Shown here one piece after another: positions 39,538-48,958 of a stretch of DNA of 64,000 bases. Made by a program: the position numbers and the translations under genes. The stretch covers positions 17,296,802 to 17,360,801 of the forward strand of contig NC_045145.1 of the NCBI RefSeq assembly GCF_008831285.2, written 5' to 3'. The DNA is from Nymphaea colorata (Eukaryota; Streptophyta; Magnoliopsida; Nymphaeales; Nymphaeaceae). Within the stretch, counting starts at the first letter, position 1; each line of letters begins with the position of its first letter. Under the pieces are notes generated by a model. It ran no database searches, was not told the DNA's origin, and was given only the letters and a program-made list of their open reading frames with translations.

Positions 39538-39927
39538 GTAACGTTTCAAAAATTTAGTTTCGCCTCGAAGGTTGTGAGGGATCTTCAAGGGCTTATAAAA
39601 TGAGGTAATTAATTAGATGATTATCCCGATTTTTAGCCTTTTCGAGGGTTAGAGCAGAAGCGGTATCAGAACAGTTTCAACACTCGGACCTTGGGTCCCA
39701 CACGCACGAACAAGTATGCTTTAAGATGAGTGGATTGTAACACCCCAAAAATTTAATCCCGCCTCTAATATTGTGAAGGATCTTCAAGAGCTTATAAATG
39801 GAGACCATTAATGAGATGATTATCTTGGTTTTTAACCTTTTCGAGGGGTTAGAGCCGCAACTGCTAGGGGCAGGTTGGGATCCGTCGAACCAGGAGCTCG
39901 AATTCAGGAGTGGGTCGGGTTGTTATA
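39538..39927 (+). mobile_element. Degenerate LTR-like tandem pair
   Basis: Two related segments, each starting TGTAAC and sharing the phrases CAAAAATTTA, TTCGCCTC or TCCCGCCTC, GGATCTTCAAG, GCTTATAAA, GAGATGATTATC and CCTTTTCGAGG, begin at 39538 and 39736. The second starts TGTAACACCCC and reaches GGGTTGTTATA at 39927, matching the TGTAACACCC...TGTTACA ends common in small plant LTR elements. After the first copy, GCGGTATCAGAACAG (about 39660) resembles a primer-binding site for initiator tRNA-Met. No coding sequence remains. The family is not identified; I looked for a Cassandra-type 5S segment and did not see one. Confidence 0.5.
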
Positions 39928-40330
39928 ATTTTAAATGATCATGCAATTATAGGTTTAACGTTAAACCAATCAATTAGCAATCAGATCGTAAATACCGCCT
40001 ATTTTTTAGATTACCACATAGACAAGACAACATTATCTTGCATGTTCACCTAATTTTGAACTTACGTACACATCATCCATAGTTTATTCAGCACATGCCA
40101 TGCGTCAAATTTAACGATTTTAATTGGCCAACTTATTGTGAGAAGGATAAAAAACTCAACCACCCACTCTAAACTATTATTTGGTAATTACACTGGTTCA
40201 ATCTGAAGCACCTTTATTAAATAAACGAAGATGATGACAAACCTACCGGTGGTCCAAAAACCACCGATTTACCAATTCCCATTTTCATTTTCAGACAAAT
40301 CTTAGATTCTTAACAAAGATTTTTTTTTAA

Positions 40331-40479
40331 GAGTCGTTTGGCAATATCAACATTTTGTTATTGTTTCATAAATTTGAGTCAAAAGATTAAAACATATCAA
40401 TAATACATTGCAACATAACGTTGTAGGAATCCATCATAATCATTGAGATAGATTCATTATTCCCATCACCAAACGGCCC
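40331..40479. mobile_element. 149-bp MITE
   Basis: Ends are GAGTCGTTTGG on the left and CCAAACGGCCC on the right (reverse complement GGGCCGTTTGG), 9 of 11 matching. The element is flanked by identical TTTAA at 40326-40330 and 40480-40484. GGGCCGTTTGG-type ends occur in both Harbinger and hAT MITEs. The interior is AT-rich and non-coding. It ends about 330 bp upstream of the SixA-like start codon. Confidence 0.65.
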
Positions 40480-40813
40480 TTTAAAATCGTTCACATAATC
40501 GATGCTTATAATTGTGGCGGTCTATATTATCAAATCGGAAGGTTCGGATCTCAGATGTTAGTTCCCTTTCAATGCAAAACCATATTTGATCTGCTCTTAA
40601 TCAATGTTCTGCAAACATCCCATCCTTTTTTGTTTTTCGTGATCGACGGCTCCCCGTAATCTTAGTGCATGCTGTACGGCATCAGAGGCAGCCTGACCCT
40701 CGATCTCAGGATGGACGGTTGGATGCTGTTCTGCTGCAGGAACAACGACGAACATGATATATAAGTATCGGGTGCTGAGGGATGAGGACGCAGATTGCAG
40801 AGGGACGAAGGAT

Positions 40814-43800
40814 ATGGCCTGCGTCTGTAAGCAGCCACCGACCATCCCCTTCTCGAATTTTCTGCATCACCCATCGCCCCCCTCGCCGAGAACCACTCTG
40901 GTACGTTGTGGGTACCCCAGGAAACCTTCCGGCTCCGCGACCACTCGGTCGCTCGTCATCGAACCGGTCGAAGGCGAGGCGGCCGAGGAGAGGAGATCCG
41001 TCACCCGTCGCCTGATCTTGCTTCGGCACGCCGAGAGCTCATGGGAGGATCGGTCTCTGAGAGGTTTGAGCTCTGAAAATGAACACCCATCTCTCGTTTT
41101 TCCCTGATAGTGGTTCTCTTTATGCCTGGAGGAGTTTCTCTTTTGCTTGAATCTCGATAGCTTTATGTACTTTGTTTTGTAATTTTCGAGCTTAAATTGA
41201 TCCACTGGTTCAGGCTGGTAAATGTCGGTATCAATATGAACCGGTCTTTGATGAAATAAAGTTTTGCTGTCTTATTTTGCATATTTAACTGGAAATTGTT
41301 TACCGACTTCAGTCCTGCCGAGAGAAGTGGTTACGACAGTAAGTATTTTAGTTAATGACGAGCCTTAGTCTCTATATTAAATGGAGATTGTACAAGTTTG
41401 TCAACCAATAGTTGGTTTGTTCACTGCCATCAGTAGGAACTCCCTGTTTTTTTCTGAACGAGCAATTAATGTTAAGGACTTTAATGAGGAATTTAAAGAA
41501 GCAGGGGTTTTGTGATTTAACAGTTAACTAATGCACGACTGAATAGTTTCTGGAGAAATGGGGAGCATGACATATTTGTATATTTTACTAGTGACGAACC
41601 ATTCTTACTCAATAAATTTGTCTCTCTTTTAAGTTCATTAAGTTAAGGAAGTACTGAAGAAGTGAATCTGATGCTTAACCTACAGCTTGTTTGACCTCCT
41701 TGTTAACAAGAATGCTGATCTACTGCCCAAACTGGTTGACAAAATCTCTATTCATCTAAATACTAAGTTATTTTTCTCTTGTAAGATGTTGCTTCAAGGA
41801 CTTGGCCACTAAGTTTGCTGACATCCACGAATGAGTATTTTCTATTTTCCTTTCGACGCTACTTTACAACATTATTATTCTTTACATTTAATGGGAAGGA
41901 AATTTGTGTAACTGCCATGGACCAAAACTGATGCTACTCCTGAAAGCTTGCTCATATAAGTATGGATCTTGATGGTCATAAATCGGTGGCGGATGGCTTC
42001 CAAACATATTTGCTGGGTCATGAACCGGAGGTGAAAGTTATGAAAACCTGGTGGTTCCATACAAATGACTAGTTGATCATTTAAGAGCAGACTGACTTAT
42101 CGGGTAGTAGTTAGCTATGTCGTTGCTTTGCTACTACATGTAAGTTTCAGTTTATCATTTCATGGGAGAAAGCCTGTCATTGTCATTGGGCAAGACAGAT
42201 TTATTTGAAGCGTTCTGACAACACTTTTTTTGCGAAGTGCAGATCATGATCGTCCATTGAGTAAAGCTGGACGTGCTGCTGCTATTAGTGTTTCTCAAAA
42301 GCTTCAACAGATAAATTGGGTACCTGAACTTGTTTTATCTAGGTTTGGATTGTGCAGCAATTTTGTACTGTCGCTGTGCATATTTGGTATATTTGTGTTT
42401 GATAACAAACTAGGTTTACCTTCTGACATGGAACCCGTTCAGTTTGTGCTTATTGCTAATTTTCTTGCAGCTTAAATTTTTCTTTTTCAAGTTAAAAGTT
42501 GTGTCCAAAAATCGTGCAGGAGGTGCTGCATATTTAGGAGAGTCCACATCATGCCTGGTTTGCTCATTACGCCTCTTCATATATTATTTCAGTGATGCAG
42601 CTCGGACAAGGGAAACACTCAAAATTATGCAAGAGCATGTGAGGGAATTTTCAGAAGCACAGGTCTATTTTATGTCAAGCTTCTATTCTGTAGCTGCCAT
42701 GGATGGACAAACTGCTGAGCACCTTCAGAAGGCCATCTGCAAATTTTCGCGAAATGATATACTAACGGTCATGTAAGCCGTTTGAACTTGAGATAGTTGA
42801 TTATGTTGACTTTCTTTTCTGGCAAAACACTGTTAACTCTTAGAATCTAATATTGATTCTCATTCCTTATGAGGTGGAAATCAATGAAGTTCTGAATCTG
42901 GTGGACCTTCTAGATCATACATTCATCCGTCTGTCTTTTCTTTCTCTCTCTCTCTGTTTTCTTTTTGGTAGGAGACTTAGCAACATCCGATCCCACTGAA
43001 GCTTGAAGTTGTGGTCATTGCTTTGTCAAGTCTATTGGGCACTGGAAACTATTATTGACTGCTGATTTTAGCTGAATAGAACTGAAAAGAGATGAACAGC
43101 TCTCAGGGAGGGAGTCTTGGTGAACATTTCCAAAATACTTAAAGTCTAACAGAACTTTACAGGTGCATGGGGCATAATAGGGGTTGGGAAGAGGCAGCAT
43201 CGATGTTCTCTGGTGCCTTGGTAGAACTGAAAACATCCAATGCTGCGTTACTGGAAGCTTCTGGGAGATCCTGGGAGGAGGTAATATTTCTGTTACTCTT
43301 ATGTCCAACCAGTTAAACATGACGATGACAATCACAAGCAATAATTTCTACAGGAGTACCATCTTTTGTGAACTAAACTATGCTTGAAGCGTATGTATTG
43401 TATCTTCATTAACGTTAGTCTGTCCAATTCATCTCCATAATTTTTATTCCCTACTGTGCAAGATAGATTGTCTTGATTCTCGATTCTGGGGAAAAAGATG
43501 TTCACGTGTTGTTGTTCTTCTTTCTAATGATTGGTGCTCCTGGACTGCTTTTCCCAAACAAATCATGTGCTTTTAGGACCACTGAGGAAAAAAAAAAAAA
43601 TCATGACCAAGCATCTGCCATATTAAGATGCTGAGATGAACCTGAGAGATTGAAGTTCTGAGAACATGAATGTGAAAAAATATCCCAGTTCTGTAACATC
43701 AGGTTAGGAAGATCCATAAAGTGCTTATGTCGTCAGCCATTAGTTGCTAACACACTAGTTAAGTGGTTCGATTATATGAAGGTTGGAAGATTTACACTCT

Positions 43801-43960
43801 CTGCAAGATGCGTGTCTTCTCTCTCTCTCGCTCTCTCATGCGTGCACTCAGAATCTACGAGCTACATTATTGGTCTCATTTGCTTGTTCAGGCATTTTCT
43901 TCAGCTGGCCTTGGTGGCTGGAATCTCACGGGCATAGTCAAACCAGATGATGATCTGTAA
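40814..43960 (+). CDS. SixA-like histidine phosphatase, probably organellar
   Basis: Exons: 40814-41063, 42243-42342, 42593-42772, 43163-43280, 43892-43960 (717 nt, 238 aa). Residues 1-60 are rich in Ser, Pro, Thr and Arg and look like a chloroplast transit peptide. The catalytic core begins at LILLRHAESSW (His72 is the predicted phosphorylated residue). DHDRPLSKAG follows, then SDAARTRET, and the second histidine in MGHNRGW (His181). This is the compact SixA branch of the histidine phosphatase (phosphoglycerate-mutase-like) superfamily; the Arabidopsis counterpart I recall is At3g52155. Bacterial SixA dephosphorylates phosphohistidine, but the plant substrate is not known to me. An in-frame ATG at 40754 would add 20 residues, so alternative starts are possible. 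All junctions are GT-AG, and the total keeps frame. Confidence 0.9.
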
Positions 43961-45584
43961 GGCCATGGTAAGATTTGCGTCGCAGATTTTATTCTTTCAG
44001 TTCTTCCATTTTGGCCTGTATGTATATTATCGACTTAAAGTCGTTAATTGAAATTTACAATCTTGCAGGAGAAGCATTCATATAATGGTGGCACTGTAAC
44101 AGCACTAAACACCTTCTGCACGGCCACAAGCAAGTTTAGTCAGACAATTTGTAACTTGCTTTCTCTTTGTGAATAACTGAGGGAAATGCCATATTTGAGC
44201 CGTTTGATCAACTAGGCCATCAACATAGCGTTCTGCTGTGGCTGCACATGTACAGAAAAACTGCTTTTTGCCAGCTGTGTGAAATTGGGTCCTTTTTATC
44301 ATCATTTTTTCTGCAAATCTAACTTTTCAAAACACAAGTTCTATGTGTCATTACATGAATAAATAAGTAGATGCACTCACCGCCTCTATTCTTGTTGCAT
44401 CGGATTTTAGGTCAACAGATTTCAAGAAACATTCAACCGTTATGCAAGTGAAATTGATTGTCTATGTAAACCGTCTTTACCTAAAGCATCTATGTGATCA
44501 GCGACGTCGGACTAAATATAAGCTAATGGTGCAGTTATTAATTGCTTCCCTTATGGTAGTAGCATTAGTTGTATCTCGCAAGCCACTTGGACAGAACTTA
44601 GCCTAAAGACTGTTTGCCACCTCTTACAGCAGTTGAATCGTAGCTATTACTTTGTCAAAGTGGCTTTACAACTCTCATGCTTGGAAACGGAAGTGATCTA
44701 TTTTCGGACCATTGTAGCACTGTCCCGAAGTGTCATCTATTTTTGAAACTAAATAACCCTTGAAGATCAACAAAGTAAAAAGAGTCACCAGAACAAATTA
44801 TAACCGCTTTATCCGGCAAAGGGACTATAGTCTATACCTATACAGGAAAGAACCCCCAACGTAGCCAAATAATTGCGAAAGAGTAGCTAATCAAGTGTAC
44901 AGTGAGGTATCAGGCAACCAGCTTCTAACAAATAATTTCTGCCAAGGATGATTGGAGATCTAACGAAGATAATCGACTATGTTGGGGGCCTTCGTAACCT
45001 GAACACTGGCTTTGTCGATTCAGATTCAGGCTCTATAAACCCTCTTCCCATTTTAGGAGCAGAAGAGAAAAGTTCCAACCAGTGTAGAGAAGGCCTGTTC
45101 TGCACAAGCATCTGTTCCACGACCACGTGATAGTTCCTGGTTGGAGGTTCGCATGCTTTTTAACCTATGAACAACCAAAGAAACACCGTACCACGTGTAA
45201 CGAAGCATATGCTAATTGTTCAGTTGTTTAAATTTCGTGATAAAGATTCAACAACAAAGTTAACCGTAAGAACACTTTGGCTAGCCTTGCCCAGGCATCA
45301 ACTAAAATAAGGAGCACCAAGAACACACAGTTCCTTCCATATATTGGGAAAAATCTGAAATCACTTAGAAAATATAGCACTAAAAATGTAGGTTTTCTTT
45401 TCTGCAAAGCACATCTTTCGATGTTGGAGAAATTTGTATGGTCTAGGTACCAACAAGGAATGAACTTGATAGCGAAGGAAGCACCTGGAGAATCCGAACG
45501 CTGAGAAAGTGGTTGATAAAATAGAGCAAAATACACAAAGCGACTTCAATCCGGTACCAAACAAGCAAACACTAAAGAGGGATT
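43961..45584. other. No recognised protein gene
   Basis: This stretch begins with the 3' UTR of the SixA-like gene. The remaining open frames are short, overlap each other and match no family. The right part lies downstream of the telo-box promoter on the minus strand and may belong to a non-coding transcript. Confidence 0.5.
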
Positions 45585-45676
45585 CTGTCGGTGCTCATAT
45601 TCTATGGGTGTAGAAGTAGTCTGTCATGCCCAAGGCATTCAGGACGAGGAATTTCTTATAATCATCGCACCGACAG
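45585..45676 (-). ncRNA. Candidate box C/D snoRNA (18S rRNA guide)
   Basis: On the minus strand a 92-base segment is closed by a perfect 10-bp stem, CTGTCGGTGC with GCACCGACAG. Next to the 5' arm is GATGATTA, giving (G)CGATGA, one change from box C RUGAUGA. Next to the 3' arm is ATGA, one change from box D CUGA. An internal perfect CTGA (45639-45642) can serve as box D'. One base upstream of it, AATTCCTCGT (45644-45653) is exactly complementary to ACGAGGAATT of plant 18S rRNA, a region near the yeast G1572 2'-O-methylation site. Guide position -5 would point to the A after that G. Both outer boxes deviate, so this is a candidate, not a firm call. The telo-box promoter-like block 250-320 bases upstream supports it. 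Confidence 0.4.
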
Positions 45677-45926
45677 GCTAAAAGAAAGCTTCTCAAAACC
45701 CGGCCAAGGAGGGAAGAGAAAAATGATTCGACGACTGAGACATCGATGGCATACATTTTTTTTTTCTTTTATCTCAACAACAAACAAACACAAATGAAAG
45801 AAAGGAACTGGTATAAATCAAACTCGCAAAGATCGGACCAACCTAAACGTGCATCGACAGCGGAAGAGGGAGAGAAGAAAGAGAGACGTGGGCAACAGCA
45901 TACAGCACAAATGGAGGCCGGGGCCT

Positions 45927-46000
45927 CTTATAGTAGGAGCCCGACCGTAACCACTAGTAGGAAAAAAAAAAAAAACCCTAACAAAGCAGAAAAACCCTAA
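45927..46000 (-). promoter_or_regulatory. Telo-box pair and TATA box, minus-strand promoter
   Basis: Two exact telo boxes (AAACCCTAA on +, TTAGGGTTT on -) lie at 45973-45981 and 45992-46000. About 40-70 bases downstream on the minus strand is TATAAG (45927-45932), followed by a GC-rich segment. Telo boxes are known in promoters of plant ribosomal-protein, translation-factor and snoRNA genes. No protein gene starts downstream, so the likely product is a non-coding RNA. Confidence 0.55.
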
Positions 46001-48958
46001 CAAAAAGGTTTTCTTTCTTTTTTTTCACCGTGGACGTGAGATCTGCAGCGATACGTGGTATGAGATCTTAGGATCTTATATTCATACATTATTTTCATCC
46101 AACTTTAAATTCATGGTTTTTAACAATTTTAAATCTATGTTAGTGTTTAAACTGAGGAACTCCAACATACCTTTGCATGCAGCATCGAGTCTTTACACCC
46201 AAGTCTATCAAAAGCAACCTTGTTTCGAGTCTGTCATGCTTTAGTTTGCTGCCGATTCGTCCGGCCATAGTTCGACCCGGTTAGGCAGACGACGGCACTT
46301 TTTCTTGGTCCGACTTGGAAAAGACAATGTTGAAGTAGGACTGAGAAACCACATCTTCCTTTAACAGAAAATCTTTGTAAAAAACATATGAAAGTGTACA
46401 TTTAACCGTCCAAAATTAGGCAGTTGAATAAAAGAACGGAAATTTTGACAAAAAGATGTTCAAACAAATACAGCAATAGAAGTCAAACACAATTTGTACT
46501 AAAAGGATTCAGTGTGCAACATGGAAGAAAAATAGCATTACTTTAAACTTCCAAGAGACTCGAATAATATCTCAAGACTGATAGCTTGGAACCAGTATAA
46601 CGTTGTAAAATGCCTTTCAGCGTAAATTTCGTAATGTCGTGCATCCAAGGTTTTGACTTCCATGGCAGACAACTCGATGTAGCCAAGCTTCCTTTAGGAA
46701 TTTCAATAGCTAAATCACACACGTATGCACATTTTGTTAGTCCAACTGGGACTGCAGAATCTGAATAAGTCAAGAAGCTGGTGGTTTCCGTAGGTTTAGA
46801 AGCACTCATGGCCATGTAAGATAACGGCTAAAGGAGAGGATTGCAGCACAGAGGAAGAAAGAAAGGATAGAAGGGAGGTGGGATTGAATACTTTGGCTGA
46901 GTATTCAGTTACCAAGCTTAAGGCTAGACGAGTGAATCAAGGAAGCGGCATTAGGATACGAACTGCGACTACCCATTTTTCGAAAACATTTTTCACGGAA
47001 GAAAACAGGCAGATGGACAAAGTAGGACATGGGGAACTCTATGTACTACCACCAACTGGTGATTTTACCCGTACAGAGAACCCTGATATTTTTTAGTTAT
47101 CAAATGCGTCTATAGTAAGCACCTAAAGGCGTCTCCGAGTTGACGGGAAATTGTAACTTTGAATTGATTAGCTGAGAAGTGACTAGTGGCTAAAGTTCTG
47201 AGCACTCAATAGTTGAGGGATTTTTAAAGAGTTTTTACCAATGGAAGGTAACCCGACATGCATGCGCAAGGAGAAATTTTTTTCATTTTACCTACCAAAG
47301 AACAACAATTAGAAGCAAAGATTTTTTTCTCAAAAGTGGACGGGCGATCAAACAAGGATGACGCATGGTTCATCAAGAATTGTATGAGGCCGCCACAACG
47401 ACCAGTCCTACAACTAATTTGACATTTATGGACATGAAAAGAAGATTTCCAAATAACTTCAAAGCGTAGATGTGGCCCCTGATCAAGTCCAGAAGCTGAT
47501 CTGGCCAGTGACAAAAAGTTCTTTCTCAATGGCTTAAGTACAGATAAGACTGTCCAGGGAGTATTTGAATTAACTGAGATCTGATCATTGCCAGATCAGA
47601 TCTCAATCGTGCGAAATCTAGCCCTCACTTTTGTAAAATAGAAGGCGTTCGAATATTTATCACCATAGTGCAATGCCACCAACATGTTATTAGTCTTTAC
47701 CAAACTACTGCATAGAAAGCTCAAAAAAGTAAAAACAGGAGGGTTTGGACAAAAGCGGCGGTGCTTTGTGGAGCATAAGCACAGTGCAAGACAACCACTA
47801 TTCGAGATTGTCCTTCCGCGCAACCTCTGGAAAGAATCCGTGAAGTTTAACAGAAGGCAGATGTTTAGAAACAGGTGAAATTGTGGTTTGCCCTTGCACA
47901 TCCATTTTCCAAGACTTGTGCCAGCAAAATTTATAGCTGGAACTCAACTTCCAAGTCGTTGTTGGCAAAACCAACAATGCAGTGGCGAATTGTGTATAAA
48001 AAATTGAAAGAGCCATCTTGTTTATCGTCTGAACCAGGTTCTATGCATAAAACAGGCTGACTGGATTTTGAAACGATACGCACACGGACCAATGGCCTGA
48101 AGATAAAGAATGATCTATTGTTCTATAGAACCACACAAGGCAGGAACTTATATGATAATATGAAGTTATGAACCAAAGAACATCTCATCTACAACCCACA
48201 CAGCGCCGGGATTACTTATCCACGAAGCATTTTGCACAACCCAAAAAAAAAACCTACCAAATTCATCAACACTCCCATTTTGACTCTAGTCCCTTGTTCG
48301 AATCTCTCTCTCTCTCTCTCTCTATCTCGTGTAGGGGCACTAGAACTTTGCTACTTGGTAGTCACCATCAGACTAGTAAGCACATTACTACAAACACCCC
48401 ATCACCGACAATGATATAAAGAGCAACTATTCGCATCAAATCTACCAACACCCCTAAAAACCAAGCAAGAGAGACGAAAACAGTTTAAATAAAGAAAAAG
48501 AATTAGCCAAATAGCAGCTATACTAAATAACACAAAGTAGACGCAACTCAAAATGTCCCTTGGATTGTAGAACTGAACTAAGCTTCCCACCAAATCCATC
48601 TTAAAGAAGTGGCCCTTCAACATACCATACAAGCAATACAAGTATTTTCATACAAGATTTTGAAAAGTTAAATTGCATGAACTCCACAGACATCCCAACT
48701 GGGACCCTCAAGCCGAACAGGCTAGCAACTGAAAGCTGTACTAGTGCTAAGGATTGCACCCCTTTGAAGGATACCGTGAGGAAAAAAGTTGCAGAGGAAG
48801 AAATGGGACAAAGGAGGAGGACTGCAAGTCAGAAGAAGCTAAGAGAGAAGGGAAAGAGGTAATTGGAAATGAACGCCAAATGTAGAGATTCAGAAAGAAG
48901 GCAAGACGAGTAAATATAAGCAGTAAGAGTAGGGAAGGGACTGGGATTACCTATGTAT
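46001..48958. other. Spacer and 3' flank of TMN copy 1
   Basis: No recognisable gene. A minus-strand frame of 90 codons at 46543-46815 (starting MAMSASKPTETTS) matches nothing I know. From about 47,450 the sequence is the left part of the duplicated TMN block, and 47575-47605 forms a perfect 12-bp hairpin. The last few hundred bases are the probable 3' UTR of TMN copy 1. A (CT)n tract lies at 48303-48323. Confidence 0.5.
48303..48323. repeat. (CT)n microsatellite
   Basis: About ten CT units in the 3' flank of TMN copy 1. The equivalent position in copy 2 has only a short remnant (about 54760-54772). Confidence 0.9.

Larger units (their letters stand above)
36411..40813. other. Divergent spacer with repeats
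   Basis: About 4.4 kb between the hydrolase (-) and SixA-like (+) genes. No exon recognised. It contains a 23-base A run (36994-37016), a patch dense in GGATCC/ATCCAAATCC-like words (about 37245-38060), an LTR-like tandem pair (39538-39927) and a MITE (40331-40479). Both promoters must lie at its ends. Confidence 0.6.

Noticed and set aside
39538-39927. Cassandra TRIM (5S-containing LTR)
   Set aside because: The TGTAACACCC start fits, but the 5S rRNA promoter segment typical of Cassandra is not present.
45228-45564. Minus-strand frames of 67 and 102 codons downstream of the telo-box promoter
   Set aside because: Hydrophobic, overlapping and unlike any protein. The promoter more likely drives a non-coding RNA.
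46543-46815. 90-codon minus-strand frame starting MAMSASKPTETTS
   Set aside because: No family similarity, no splice partners and no second line of support. Noted only in the spacer description.
47596-48016. Minus-strand frames with LCSTKHRRFC, also seen in the duplicate near 53,940
   Set aside because: The shared peptide lies in frames that otherwise shift and stop differently in the two copies, so the similarity comes from the DNA duplication, not from a conserved protein.
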